Source: Trogon surrucura (Eukaryota > Chordata > Aves > Trogoniformes > Trogonidae). Taken from it: a DNA stretch of 64,000 bases. The stretch is taken from the NCBI GenBank assembly GCA_020746105.1, contig CM036622.1, positions 20,251,487 to 20,315,486 on the forward strand, given 5' to 3'. The translations under genes were made by a program, and so were the position numbers. The notes under the pieces were generated by a model. It ran no database searches. It was not told where the DNA came from and saw nothing but the letters and a program-made list of their open reading frames with translations. Shown in pieces: positions 25,326-39,300 of this stretch. Positions within the stretch are counted from its first letter, which is position 1. Each line of letters begins with the position of its first letter.

Positions 25326-25825
25326 CCTGTTGCGCTTTCTGTACAGCTCTGCCCTGCTCTCCATCTGTGGTTGAAAACTTCTTGTCTTGTAGTTCGTAGA
25401 GGGCTGAAGAGGACTAGACTGTACCAGTGCCTAAGTGTCTGTTTTATTGCACTTCACGTGTATTCTTTAAATGGCATTTATTTCTAGTGAGTGTTTAAAA
25501 AAAACAAAAAACAAAACACAAAACAACAAAAAACACTTCTGTGTTCTTCAGAGTGACTTCCAGAGGTTAAATTACATGCTGAATACATGTAATTGAAAAC
25601 AGAATGGAAGTGAATTGTGTGTACCTTGGTCGTGATTTAAATTTGTTTCTATTGTGTGGTGAGTATTTAAGCACAACGTTGAACTGCAGTCAATTCCATG
25701 ACTAGGTGGGCAATTCTCATCAGCTTTTTCACTGTAAGTTATTTTTTTCAATAACTCTGACTGTAACTTTGCGTTCAAGATTTGGTACAAGAGCCTTCAT
25801 TAAACTGCTATAAACCTCCTCAATA
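25326..25825 (+). other. POMGNT2: POMGNT2 3' UTR (candidate end)
   Basis: The 3' flank after the TAA stop carries an A-rich low-complexity stretch (about 25498-25540) and an ATTAAA polyadenylation signal at 25799-25804, followed by T-rich sequence. Cleavage would fall near 25820-25830. Longer isoforms cannot be excluded. The end is inferred from the signal alone. Confidence 0.5.
25799..25804 (+). terminator. Candidate POMGNT2 polyadenylation signal (ATTAAA)
   Basis: ATTAAA lies about 475 bases after the POMGNT2 stop, with T-rich sequence and GT-containing sequence some 25-60 bases downstream. It is the first reasonable signal hexamer I see on this strand after the stop. Confidence 0.4.
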
Positions 25826-26563
25826 TTTTCTTTGCTTTTTATTATCTGTCAAAATTGTTATTGTGGTAGATTTATTTATTGCTGTGATAAAATCTATGTA
25901 TGGATAGCTTTTTATTTTTCATATTTTGGCTGAAGAGAATGAGACTACAGTGTCAGCTTCATATTTAAAATCAGATTTTACTGCACCCCAGTAGCAGAAG
26001 GCTGGAGTAGCAGATGGTTGATAGAGAGGATGGAGTGGATAAAATAATTTACAGTGTTTTGAGATGTTTTCATTTTGTGAGTTACATACAGGTCTGTGGG
26101 AAAGGAAGGTGATGGGAGGGAGGCTGCACTTACAGTCTGCTCAAGAAAATCCTGGGTTTTGGTGTTTAGTCAGAATGATCTATTGATAATAGCTGCTAAC
26201 AGGTACGTGCTTTGCTAAGTAATAAGCTTCCTGGGTGTTGGTGGGAGGACGTGGACTCAGGCAGGGGACAGGTAGGTGGGTGCCATGGTATTGGGCTGGA
26301 CAGAGCGCGGGTCAGGCTGATGACACTCATTTGTCTGTTACTCCATTGAGGGGAGTAGGTTTTTTGAGACTTAGATTCATTTTCCCTGCAGTCAGAATTT
26401 GGCTTCGTTGCTGGGATAAAACACTGACTACTTGGGACCTAATCCTGCATGGTTCTCCTTTAGGTAGAGACCCAAAATGACGCTATCTTTGAAAAATAGC
26501 TGTGTATGGCTCTTGGGGAAGAGAGGAAAAAAGGGACATGAGCATGAGATGTTTCCATGCTAG

Positions 26564-26680
26564 ATCATAGAATCATAGACTCAGTAATGTTGGAAAAGAC
26601 CTCTAAGATCCTCAAGTCCAACCATCAACCCAACACTACAATGACTACTAAGCTGTATCCCCGAGTGAGATGTTAGCATC
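26564..26680 (-). mobile_element. CR1 3'-end fragment (older subfamily)
   Basis: On the plus strand, atcatagaatcatagactca leads into ttggaaaagacctctaagat and caagtccaaccatcaaccca. This is the reverse complement of a CR1 3' tail of the subfamily type with CCATCAACCCAACAC. The body fades out near 26680. Confidence 0.8.
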
Positions 26681-27403
26681 CTCCATAGTTTATAACCAGC
26701 ATTAAAGCAATAGGAAAAACACTTCCTTCTCCTCTCACTCGCTGGTCTCACTATCCTCGTGAGGTCTGGATGGGTGTTTGAACAGCAGGATAAATGGCTT
26801 GCTCTCTGGGCGATGGACTGATAGATGAGCATCTCAAAGTGGAATTATGAGTTCCAAGAGTGAGGGGCAAAAAACCGTTGCTGTACAAATCAGACAAGAA
26901 ACAGGAGGGTTGAAAAAGGAGTGAAATACCTCAGCACCACATTGGTCCTTGAGGCAAGTGCTACTTCTGTATATTAATTTTCATTATGTTTAAAGGGGGC
27001 TAAGAAAAAACAGACTACAATCCCAAAGACTATGTTTCCTTTGCCATTGTAGCCTCACCAACTAATATTTTTTGCCTTTTAAAGGGACACGTGAATACTC
27101 CCACTGTTGTTTTCTTAGGACAAAATGAGCTTCTTGCTGAAGTGAGTATCTGAGCTGTTCCCCAGAGTCTCTGTGTGGCTGCACATCACATGCCACACAC
27201 ATCAGAGGTGAGGTGAGAAAAACTTAATGAGCAGGTGACAGACCTGAGCATAGGGTATTCAGAGGAGCCAATGGGACCTGCAGCTCCCCAGGACCTCACT
27301 GGCTGATCACCTCCTGCTCACAGAAGGGTTTTGCAGCCACCTTGCATCCCCACATCCATTCAAGTTGAAGGTTGCCCCATGGCTTGTGGCTGTCCTCCCG
27401 CTA

Positions 27404-27435
27404 ACAGGTGCCAGGGTGGTGATGCTGGCACCTGT
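27404..27435. repeat. Perfect 11-bp inverted repeat (hairpin) with 10-base loop
   Basis: The arm acaggtgccag (27404-27414) pairs exactly with ctggcacctgt (27425-27435) around a 10-base loop. The arms contain the E-box-like CAGGTG/CACCTG sequence. It is not next to a recognised gene end. Confidence 0.7.
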
Positions 27436-27443
27436 AAAGTCTG

Positions 27444-27479
27444 TATGGAGTGAGCCTTCTGTATTGAGTGAGCCTTCCA
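27444..27479 (+). repeat. 18-bp tandem duplication, two copies
   Basis: The unit tatggagtgagccttctg is followed directly by tattgagtgagccttcca, with three mismatches. It starts 8 bases after the 11-bp hairpin. Confidence 0.75.
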
Positions 27480-30345
27480 AAGGCTAAAACTTAGTAAGCA
27501 TTGGTTTTGCATCAGTTCTCAGAAGCAATTTTCTTTAGGTGTGCGAGTTGCCTGGGTTCTTCTAGCCGCCATTTGTTCCGGACGGGGAATTGGGCTGTGT
27601 GTTGCTTTCCTGCCTGCCCTTCTCTGTGCCTTTTGGAGCAATCCTCTGTCTCTACTTTGAAGACTGTCCCATTTCACTTAAAATTATTTTCATATGCTTG
27701 CAGATTTTCTAACATTTGCAGATTGGTTATGGTACATTAACTATTAACTTCTCATATCCTAATGATTCTAATCAACAAATTTGGCTACAGAGCAATGAAG
27801 TGTCGTGTAGGTGAGTTTTCACACTCTCAACTCTAGCAAGAAGTGTTTTTTTGCGTTGAGGCTCACTTTTTGCAGAAGATAATGAAGGGTGCTTTCCAAA
27901 TATATGCATTTGGCTTCTGTATTCCTCATCAGTGTTACGAGTAGTTTATGAGGTGGAAACAAAGTTAAAGGTTTTTTGCTTTTCAAATTCTGAGATCACT
28001 GAACACTGAAGTTAGGACAATGATGTTGCCATTTGCCTCCAACACCTGCCCAGTGTAAGAATGTCTGTACTGGAGCCTCACTGTGGTACCTGAATTCCTT
28101 CTCTGCTGGAACATGCAGCACTCAGAGCACATGGCCCAGCCTGTAGCTGTTATAAATTGGGCACAGTAACGTTATGCTGACTTACACTACCTCAAAATTT
28201 GCTCCGGAGTGCTAGCATCTTCCTGTAGTGAATTTTCTTTCCTTTCAAGAACTTTGCCATCAGTGCTCTGCAGGCCTGCTCCATTTTTCACCCCCAGTCC
28301 TCCCCTGTCCCATGGGCTGTTTGTTTCCCCTGCTTCATGTGTATGTGCTGTCACACAGCCGCCAGCCTTCATGTTTGAGAGAGAGAAGGAAGAAAGAAGA
28401 AAAGCCACTTCTTAATTGATCAGAAGTAACACTTGCCTGGCATCACTTAGTTTTGTCCTGTTAATGAGTGCAGCTTCTGCACACCCAGGGGTTGAGGCTG
28501 CATCTCTCACATGAGCAGAAAGGCAGGGCTGTATTTCCAAAATGACTTTATTCCTCAGGTGAGCTCATGAGGCTCCTTTTGACAATTTGTGTTGTGCAAG
28601 AGACTGTCACCTCCTGCCATTGCATCACTTGGTTTTGCTCTCAAAGCAAATACATTAAGCTCTGTGGTGCTGTCTGGCCCCACTGTCCTGGAAGAGGAGA
28701 AATAGCTGGGATTAAATCCAAAACCCTCTGGGGGCAGTGCAGGATGCTAATAGCAAACTGGTCTCAAACTCCCTGCTGCCAGGCTTGGAGGTGGATCATC
28801 TGGGAGGATTTCCTGTGGCTGCAGTTTCATATCTCCTTTAATTCACCAAAGCACAAGGAGCAGCCTGCTCACTGACATGTACAAGGACAAAGGAGGACTG
28901 GATGGAGCACTTGATACTTGTGCCTGTGAGGTGCTGGAGCAGGAGCTGCAGGTTGTTCTGTTGCTTATAGCCCAAACTCACTCTCAAAAACCGTATCCAA
29001 GAACAGAAATGTTTCTGAAGAGGCTCAACTCTAATCTGACTTGGGTGTGTTTCTGAAGAAGCACATACTGCCACCGGGGTTGTGGGGAGTTGAGATTTAT
29101 CGATGGCACTTGTCTTAAACGGACCAGCCCTTACTCAGCACGGGAGACCAGCTACTCTGGAGGGTTAGCCTGGAAGAGCAGGGAGAAGGTTAGAGTAGCA
29201 CAAATTGAGGGATGAAAAGCTGCTAAGTCAGACCACCTCCAGGATTATTGAGTGGTGGGGTGGATTCATTCCAAGCAGTCTGGCAGGTGATGTTTGGCAC
29301 GATCACCTGCAGGAGCTCACATAGGAAAAATTTTAGAGCACACACTTACCAGCTTCTGAGGAACCTAACACTGGGAAATAATGAATCCTGTTTTTTTCTT
29401 TTGTTTTATGTGTATGTTTTAATAGTTCTTTCAAGACGGGTGCTTGACAGGACACAATCTATCAACACCCTTTGCATGGCTTTTAACCCTTGCTCCAAGC
29501 AGGAGTTTTCTTCTGCATGATAGAGGTGAGTGTCCTGAGCTTGCTCCCTCAGCTGGATGCTGCATGAAGACATCACTGAGCTATTGGCCCAGCGAGAAGC
29601 AATGAGGGTGCTGGTCCTCTGTGAGCAATGTCCTCATATGGGTGCAACCCAGCTCCTCCTGCTCTTGCTCTGTGCAGCCAGATGTGCACCTTGGTGGCCA
29701 CCAGCTGATCATCATCTCACCAGCCAGAGATGCTCCCATGCTTACACAGGCACTCATCTCTTGACAAGTGTGCAGAACCCGAAACCTCATGCAGGAAAAA
29801 AACCATGCCTGCCGCACATTATTACTGACTAGCTTTTGCTTAGCAAAATCATTACACTTTTTTTTTTACTGATGCTATGAGTTTCTCCAACTTTTGGTTT
29901 CTTTCTTCTCATATACTGCTTGTGGGTGGTGGGGGCAGGCAGTGACAGGTTAGCTTCACTCTGCACTGGTTACTCGGTGTGTGTTCTACATCTCCAGAAA
30001 GTGACTGGAGATACTTAATAAAAATATTTGCTTTTGCAGAGTTGAAATTGAGATTTTTCTGTGTCCTTCCTCCCCACTCCCAATTCTTTCGGTCAGATCC
30101 TTTTCCTAAAGAAATAATTCTTAAGAGCAACAACTTCGGATATTTAAGAGCTACTGTGGAGGGAAAGGAACAAAAAGGAAAACCAAACCCTTTAAAAGAC
30201 AGCTTAAGAAATATGTTTGCAGGAGAAACTTGCCCACTTCTTAGAAGATTTCAGTGAGAAATAACACAAACCGCCTTTTTTGGATTAATATCTCAATCTC
30301 TTAACAAGTAAATACATTACTCAAAGTAAATGTGTGACAGGAATA

Positions 30346-30397
30346 TTTTTCAAAGCAGTCTATTGACTTTGTTTTTCAAAGCAGTCTATTGACTTTG
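30346..30397 (+). repeat. 26-bp perfect tandem duplication
   Basis: Two identical consecutive copies of a 26-base unit beginning tttttcaaagcagtctattg. The lack of divergence suggests a recent slippage or duplication event, or an assembly artefact. Confidence 0.9.
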
Positions 30398-32920
30398 TTT
30401 TATATTTTCTTCCATTTCAGGCCACCTTTTTGCCCCTATCTCAAAGGCTCTCTGTACCCACCATTCTGGTTTGTCCCAATACATCAGCACCTCACAGGAC
30501 CCAGGTTAAATTAAAATACTTAGGAAATTATTCATTTTAAGACCTTGCAGGCTGTTGATGTAGATGGCTCTGAGGCACAGTGGCACTGGCTCCAGATGGG
30601 CTCACAAGGGCTCTGACCCAGGCCTTTAACCTTATTGGGGCAGAAGTTGGTCCATCTATGCAGCAAGAAAGTTGTTGCTCTCTAGGATCCCTGGGTGAAA
30701 GGGATTCTATAAGCACATCTTTTAATTTGTTTTAAATAAAAGGATGACTTCAGTATTTTTATTGCTATATCTCATCTGCCGAGCTGCATAAATAGCAGAT
30801 TTATTTCTACAATATTTTTGCTTCTAGTGTCTGTGTGGTTTAAGGCAGGGTAGGTTTAGTGGATAAAAAGAGCACTTAATTCTTCCCTGCTGGGCTTGGG
30901 GTAGGCACACTCTTGGAATGACTTTCAGTGTGATGACTGACAGTCCATCTGTGCTGTGGGTGGTATGAGAAGCACCACCATCTGCATGTGTGTGAGGCAC
31001 ATCACCATCCTTATGTAAGAGAAGTCACCTCCCCCAGTGTGTCCCCCCTAAAAGGGGGCTGGCTAGTGGGGGGCTGGCTCGAATGTGGCAAGCCAGTGTA
31101 AATCTACACTGACTGAGGGCCTGGCCCTCCTTGTCACTCTCTCAGATTGTCCCTTCAGAACATGCTGATTACGAAATTAATTGCTGGCACGTTCAAACAG
31201 ATAAACTGAATAGCCTCCTGTTTGCTTGAAATAAATTGGCAGTGATCATCACCTTGAAAAGCTGCTTAGTCCTGCCATTTGAAAATGTGCCGCCTTTAAA
31301 ATTTAATTGAGTTTCCCTTTGGTGCTTATTCAAATGGCTCACTTGAGTTCCCTGATTTACCTTCTGGGTTTGCTGTGTCCCTGTATGCATAATGTAGCAT
31401 CCACAGACAAACCCACTCAGTTTAGCATCTCTCTTTTCTGTCTTAGAGGCTCCCTGTTCCTTTGTCCTTTCTTACTTTGATATTATTCTGCTTGCTAGCA
31501 AAAGCGGTCAACTCCTCCAGCTTGGCCAGTGTCAGGGTAAGGTGAGCAGAGGTGGGATAGTCTGCAGGCACACCATCCCTGTGAGCAATGTCGTTTTCCC
31601 ACTGTTTGTGGATTTTCCACACTGTTTTCTTGTCAATGTTTCTACTGGTGTGACATTTCCATGATGAGTGTGTTCCTCTCGCTTCTTCAATCCACCCGGC
31701 AAAAAATTTGCCAGGTTCCTGTCACCATCCATGAATGGGTACTGAGATGACACCTGCTGTGCAGACTCCTGTGGATATCTTGCTTTGGGGCGATTTCACC
31801 AGTACTGAAAAAAACGGAGCTGAATAGTGTTCTTTCCCTACCCAGGGGCCAGGTCTGCTTGTATTCAGGGACTGTTTACGCCAGGAGTGTCCCCATGGGC
31901 TCCTCAGAGGGTGACAGTGCCTTCTCAGCAGATACAAGTCACTGGCTCGGGCAAGCACAGAGCTGTGCCTGCTGCCTCGTGGCCCTCCCAGGCCTGCCTC
32001 AGGGGCACCTGCCTGGTGGCAGAAAGGAGCAGGGGACAGTGGCTGCCCACCCCACAGCACCCTGCATCTCTATCCCGGGTACAACTGGGTCTAGGCTGAC
32101 TGGAGGCATCATTCCCTGTATTTTGCTTTTCCTGACACCATATGAGCATGGTGTGGACCGTGTATGGTTGCTTGAGCAACCTCTTTGACTCCTTCACCCC
32201 CACCATTTGGTGGGTGATGGCCATTTCTCCTCATTCAAGAAAGCTTTAATATTTGGTTTATTTACCCAGTCACATGGGTCCCCCCAACACCAATTTATGG
32301 CTGAAGGAAAAAGACTTTCTGTAATGACTTGACAAGGACCACATGACATGCTGGTGCTCTTGCATGTCTTGGTGGCAAGGAGTGACAGAACTGGGTTAGG
32401 CTCAGGCTTCTGCTCAAGCTGACTAGCAGAGCATAAGGAACTGGTGGACATCTGAGAAATACTTTCATGAAACATGCCTGTTTTTTATGGGATTCTTGCT
32501 GCAAGAAAATGGAGAAGATGAAGGTGGTGCATGGGGCACTGCCATCTGGGGCGACTTACTGTAGAGTCTCCTATTTTTCAGGTGAGAGACCAGCAGAGGA
32601 CTGTAGGTCTAAGCCATTGTTTTTAGCTAGGGACTCTGAGAATTGCTGTTTGTACAAGCCCTCTTCCCACTCTTCTGTTTCAAGGATTTATATCATTGTC
32701 CATTGCTTTATTCTTTTTATTCCCTCTTCGCTAGGCTCCGTCTTCTGTTTTACCATCATAAGGTGGAAAATTTGAGCTGGACTTTGTGCAGTGGGAGCAG
32801 GGGCAAGAGCTCCACAGGGAAACACTGACATGTCTTCAGCCATGGCCGGGGAGCCCCTGACAGCATCACTTGTGCAGCTCGATGAAAGATGAGTGCAGCC
32901 CTCCATATTTCATAAACGTC

Positions 32921-32938
32921 TTTTTTTTTTTTTTTTTT
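32921..32938 (+). repeat. Poly-T run (18)
   Basis: Homopolymer of 18 T in intergenic sequence; no retrocopy is recognised next to it. Confidence 0.9.
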
Positions 32939-33364
32939 CTATTTCCTTCTGACAGAGAAAGTGCTTTAGTCCATGCATGAATACCTTTCAGTTTCAGGGC
33001 CAGACAGTTGTGAAAAATCTCTTTCCTTCTTCCTTAAAATACCTCCCTCAGGTTTAGGATATGCTCCAGAGACGCAATTTGAGGAGAAGAATGAGATTCA
33101 GTTTGGGAACGCTGTCTGGGAATGAGGGTTTCATGGGCTTTGGGTTCTTATTCTTTTCCCACCTCCCGGTTGCTAAATTTTGTCCAGGAGGTGACTCTGC
33201 AGGACATCCTCTGGTTAATCCTGTTGCCTGGAAGATGCTGTATCCTTGGAGAAGGGGTCAAGGAGGTATCTCTGCTGCAGCTCCAAGGGGTCAGACACCA
33301 GAGTCACACATGCCAGCTGCTTCTGTGAGAAACACTTTGTTTCTTTGGTGTTTCCTCCCTTTGC

Positions 33365-33408
33365 AAAAACAAACAAACAAACAAACAAACAATCAGTCAA
33401 ACAAACAA
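33365..33408 (+). repeat. (CAAA)n microsatellite
   Basis: Tetranucleotide caaa repeated about six times from 33365, then an interruption (caatcagtc) and two more units. Confidence 0.95.
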
Positions 33409-36328
33409 GCCTCTATTAGGGAGACAATCACTTTCTAATTGAAAAATTTAAATGCCAGTGCTCAGTTGCAGCTGAAAACTAGTTTTGAAACTAGTTTCAA
33501 TAATTCCTTAGGGTTTAGAGGGTGGTTTCTGATTAAATGGTATTTTATTTAGATGATTTTCCTTTCTGCAGGCTGGTTGAAGGGCTGGGAAACCATTGGG
33601 ACTGGCCTAGGATTCCCTGCCTGCAGCACAGAATTTCTGGTGGAAATCTCAGGGCCACCTTTTCCTCCCGAAACTGTGCTGCAAATCTCATAGCGGAAAG
33701 GAAACTATCAAAGAGCCAATAATTTCATTCTCTGTATTGTGTGTTTCCCTTCTAGGTGCCGTCACCTCTCTGAGTAAGGACCTAATTGAAGGGTGTTCTT
33801 CAGAAGGACAGGACTTCTTATGGTGCAGGTTTGGGAGATCTCTAGCCATATTACTCTTACTACAGCAGTGGTGTAGATGAGGGTGGCAGGTATGTAACAC
33901 CAGGCCATTGGTGGACACAGCTGTGTGAGTTTTCCCCAAGGCAAGCACCACTGATCTTACCCTGCTCCTAAAAAAGTTCCTAAAACTCAAGAGCAGCAGA
34001 GCATATTGGTACCCAGTTTGATGCATCCTCATCAGTAGCTCAGATGAGGGCTGTCTAGGTAAGCACCACATACAAACGAGCCTCCCAGTTCTAGGCAAGG
34101 ATTTTGGCTCTGCTTTCTCAGCTCTCTTTCAAACTAGTAATGTTTCAGGGGAAAAAAAGAATTTGCTCACGCAGAGCAGTAGTGTCCCTTGGTTTGTGCT
34201 ACTCAGGGCCAGAGAAATCTTTTGTCGGGAAATGCTCTCTGCTTGGTGGGAATTAAAAAATTCCTTAAAGCCAAGTCCATAATCTGTAGGAAAATACTAC
34301 CACCAGCAGATGATCAACAGCTTCAGGAACAAGCAAATATGCCTGAACCCATCCAGATGCAGCCAGTGAATCCAACTGCGGCTCCAGGAAGCTTTTCCCT
34401 TTTTAGCTTGTTCTAGTTCCATAGATTTTTTCATACCCTTTACCTTCACGTAAACAACCGCATGGGTTGCACAGGAGTAAACAAAAATCAGGCCCTTGAA
34501 TGCAACTGCTTACCAGGAAAAAGTCCAAAGCTGAGAGCCATGAAATATGTGTACAGCATTGCAGGCACGAGCAGGTTTGCTGGGGCTGTGAAATAGGGTC
34601 TCGTGCCACCTGGGTTGCTCTAGGAGCATACTTACCTTTACACAGATTTACAACAGAGGGGGAAATCTGAAAGTGCCTATAAAAGGGAGCCATTTGTTGC
34701 TTAACTCTGCAGCTCCCTGGCTGATGGAGAAACCCATCCCCTGCTGTGGAATCAAAACAAACTCAAAACACATTTTCTTTCTGGCTGATCTTTTATGGTT
34801 CCAAAAGGTAATGCTCCAAAAATGCAAACTATCTATAAATGCAAACTAACTGTAAATCAGCACCTTGAAGCAGAGGCAACAAGAGGCATAAAACCAGTGC
34901 CAATTATCTGGATAGGTTTTGTCCATCTCTGCATAAAGAGTTTAAATAACAGCACCAGTACAAAGCGCCCACCTGATGTGTTGGCTGCTACCACACCCCA
35001 GCTCTCCAGCTACGAAGAGCTCCAGGGATTTTGGACCTCAATATATGGCATTTACCTTAATGTCCTGCCTGCTGAAAGCCACAGACCTGCATCATGCCAA
35101 GCGATGGGGCTCTGCGCTGCTTCACCGAGCTTGATTTACTCACTTGAGAACAGGCATTGTTGAGAGTGATCTGCCCATCATTTACCTGGAGGTGTGGGTC
35201 AGGGTAATTAATTTCCCGATTTAGCTAAGAAGGCAGCTCAAAGCCCACCAGTCTGGGAGACCACATGTAATGGCAAGGCTTCAAAGGAAAATACTGCTGC
35301 CAGTGGGCTGCTTTGTTTTCCCATTATCTGAACTTTGTCCGTGGTGACACTGGGAGTAAGCTCTAGGGTCAAGGCTGGGAAAGAGCGGCGGCTGGCATGA
35401 GGTGGTGGTTTTCATCTGGCATCCCCTGCTGAGCCCATCAGGCCACCTTGTCCCTGAGCCATGAGCTGTTTTCTCCTCAGTTAACTCCGTGCATCTGTTC
35501 CAGCTGGTCCCAAGCCATCATAATTAATGCCACATCTTTCCCATTTGTCTCCGGCTTTCAGACTTGTGCCCAGGCTCCCCCCAGCCTCCCATCAACCACC
35601 CACCAGTGCCAGCAGAGCAGCAGCAAGCAGAAGAAAGGACCAAGGGGGCTGCCAAGAGCTGGAGTGAAAAAAGGAATGTCACCCTTGGGAAAAGGCTCGG
35701 AGAGAGATGCCCTTGGAGGTCTCCAGGAGGCTGATCCCCAGCCTTCATGTTTCAGTTGACCAAGTAGCCAAGCAGAGCAGTATGTAACACCCTCAGCACT
35801 GGAAAATGTGATGTTTTGGGACTGGCCTTCTGCCAAGCAACTTCTCTGTGGTCTGCTCCTCTGCTTCCTCCTCCTTTGAACAAACCAAGCAGTCTGTCAG
35901 CCTGAGCAAAGGAGAATCAAGGAACCATAAATTAGCAGTGATGCATGGTCAAACAACATGCACACTCTCTTTTCTGCTGCACAAAATGGCATATGCACCC
36001 TGGCTGGGGGCAGCACATACACAACCTCCTCCCACCACCCCTCTCAGCCCACTTTGAGTCCATCTGGGACTGTGAGTCCTTGGTACAGCCCAACTCTACG
36101 CCAAGAGCCCATGACAGTGCAAGACCAGGCCTTGCCAGGTCTGGACTGGGACTGGTGCTCTTTCAGGCAAATTTAGAAAATCGCCCTATTTTTCTTGCAT
36201 TTGAGGAGGGCACTTCAATGCTTGGGTTTAAGGGTTCCTTCCGCATCATCTTGCTGGGATTTTATTTGGGTTGAAAGGCAGAGCTTTTAAGTGTTTTATT
36301 AGCTCTTCCTTTACCTTTGAGGAGAATA

Positions 36329-36381
36329 ACTGTTGTTTATTGGTTTAAGAGAACATCTATTGTTTATTATTTTAAGAGAAG
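36329..36381 (+). repeat. Imperfect tandem duplication of about 25 bp
   Basis: Two similar units, tgttgtttattggtttaagagaa and attgtttattattttaagagaa (each shown here with gaps to the eye rather than aligned), follow one another with a few differences. It is AT-rich, with no gene nearby. Confidence 0.65.
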
Positions 36382-39300
36382 TACAAAGGATATATTGAGT
36401 TCTTTTTCAATAACTTCCCCCACTGCTCCAACACAACGGCAGCTTAATCTCAGTTAAACCGTGGGAAGGTGTTTGGATGAAAAAACATGCAAACCTCTGT
36501 CTCCCTAGGCAAAGGTGATGGACAGGAAAAACCTGTGGCAGGGGTGGTGGCAGAAGGACTGTGGAGGTAGAGAGGGGAGTTGCCTTGCAGAGCGACCAGC
36601 AGCAGGGCAAAATATGGTCATGTTGAGTCACTGTTAACTTTGACTAATAGTTGATTACATGAAAAAACCCCACACATATCTATGTCTCCTCATAAATAAT
36701 TCACAAGCAGGAATAAATTGTTTGCTGGGAAGAGCTCGCCTTGTTCGTTTTGTTACATGTACCTTATGTATGTCACCACATTAAAAGCAACATCAAAAGT
36801 TACCTGTCCACATGTGTTCTACAACATCCAAGGAAAATGAGCTGCGAAGAACTGGAACACTTTTAAAAGAGAGAGAAAAATCAGAATTAAAAAGACATTC
36901 AGCAGATATTTCTTCCTTCAGACTAGTTATGTTTTAATTTTTATTTGCTATGGGAGGGGTGAAGCTGGAGCCAAGATATTAATCCAAATCAGAGGGAGAG
37001 CATTCAGTTGAGAAATATTTTCCCACCTGTCAGACCTCACCACACATGTAGAAAACCTGTTTCCCCACTCACATGATTGGTTGTAGCTGTACTTTGTGTC
37101 TCAAGGGACCAATGATTTTTTTACTTCTTGTAAGGGTTTAATCTTTAAATTCCTTTTCTTTACAGAGAGAGAAAGACAGGAGAAATGATGGTGCTTGTGA
37201 GAAGGGCCACAAGTGAAGGATCTCATGGCGGGTTGTAGGACAAAGCCAGCCTTGGTGATGGCTCCAGGCTGATGGCGAGGTTGTGCTGGGTTCCTTTGCT
37301 GCGGGATTGCTCTGTGCTTTCAGCTACAGCTGGAGATCAGAGCTCGGAAAAAAAAACAAGCCATGCTGCCTTTGAACCCTCCACCCCATCTGGTTAATTA
37401 ACATTTAGCCCAGCTGCAATGACTGCTGCACTGCAGAGGTGGAGGAAAAAGATTTTGTGCAAAATGAATGATGGCTGCCCCCACTCGTGTGAACCAAGTA
37501 TGTAGGTTGCTTCTGCCATGTGTCAGAAGATGCCAACATGATGCACCTTTCTTCTCCTGTACACTTTCAAGAGCTTAAATTCTAATGGCACCATTGGATC
37601 TTTCTCAGCCTTCTTTTTTCCTTCTGTCTCACACATCTTTTCCTTCCTTGATGGACTTTTTGGGTTTGGATGATCTGACAGGACTTGGCTTTTCCCAAGA
37701 TACAACTAAGCTAATCACCCTTTTGTGACTTCACTGTACACAGCCAAGAAGCGTGCATTTCTTTCACGTAGGGTGGCAGAGGTGAGTGACCTGCAGGCTG
37801 GGCCATCCTGGCTGGCAAATCCCATGTGGTAAGGATGGAGAAGGAGCAGAGATTTGTCTCAAAGCTTCCAGCCGATAACACTAGGCTGTATCTGCTCTAC
37901 CCCTGTGGGTACCTGTGTGGGTGTCAAAATGTGGCTATGCCACCTAATAAATAACCATGCTTTAGATGCCTTGCTAAGGTGTTTTTTTTTAAAAATATGC
38001 CCATGAAGGCTGTGGAAAAGAGAGCTCTATCTCCCACAGGCAGGCTGTGGTCAGCCTTGTCATTTGTGCTCAGGGAGTACTGCTTTTTAATAAACTGATA
38101 TGATTTAATGGTACTGGGAAGAATACAGGGAAGAAGAAATTATTGATTCTTTACTCACAAATAGGTAGCTTTGCAGCCTCCCTGTAGCACTGGCAATGAT
38201 TTTTCAATATATAATGATTAAAAAAGAAGGGTAAGGATAGTTCATTGTACTTTCAAGGATCCTCAGCAGCCCATTTTATTACAGGAATACACTGTTTGCC
38301 TTATGGATTTGTGAAAGGGTTGTATGAGCTCAGACAAAGTCTGACCTTGTGCAATTTCTCTCCCAGGCTCTCTCCTACACTGCCCACTGTAATCTACCGC
38401 AGCACCCAGCAGCCCTTGAAACACACATTATCCGCTGAGCAAGCCCGTAGCTGGTGTGAATCAGCCCATTGACAGCTCCAGAGAAGATGGAAACACCAAC
38501 ACCAGGATGTCTGCAATCTGTTGCTTTGGTTTTCAAGAAGCAAAACCAGATCTTGGAGATGGTTCTGCTTGTCCTGACTCGAAGATGTCCTTCGTCACAG
38601 GAGACCCCTTGCCCATGCTGGATGCAGACGTGCTGCAGTGAGTGCGTTGGGGAGGGAGATCAACTGAGAGGTGAAAACCAGAACTGCACTCACCTGGTTA
38701 ACGTAGACATGGCCTAAGCCACTTTCCACCATGAGCCAAGATATCTGAGAGGAAGAAAACTTAATTCCAGCCTCCTCAGTATGAAGCTGGAGCCCTAATC
38801 ACTAACCCATCTCAGAAATGTAAATTTTGCAGAGTAACTCCTGCAGACCTGGTTTGCAGCACACAACCCTTCCCCCAAGATGATTAAAATCTGATTTACG
38901 AGGCACGGTAGACATATGAGATCTGCTTTTTTAGTTGGGAGTCCTTACAGAATAAAAGAGGCAAACTTCAAGGCCGTAGCTCCACAAAGACAGAGGAATT
39001 ATTTATTGCCCGTGTCCATACAGGTGCCAGCATCAACACCTCAGCTTCCATCACGCCTGGGCTCAAATCCACCAGCCCAGCAGGTAACTGCTTCCCTATT
39101 TCTTCTGCCTCTCAGCACTTAGATGTTCCCTATTTCCCAGGCCCTCCACTGCTCCACATCCCCTAAAGCTGGTGTGAGGGCAGGCAAAGGGTGCACAAAA
39201 GTAATTAAGATAGACAGTGCGTGGCTGCTCTGTGGTACATGCAAGAGGCAGCTCCAGCATGCAGGGGCAGGGAAGGGGTAATGCTCCAAGCATTAAAAAA

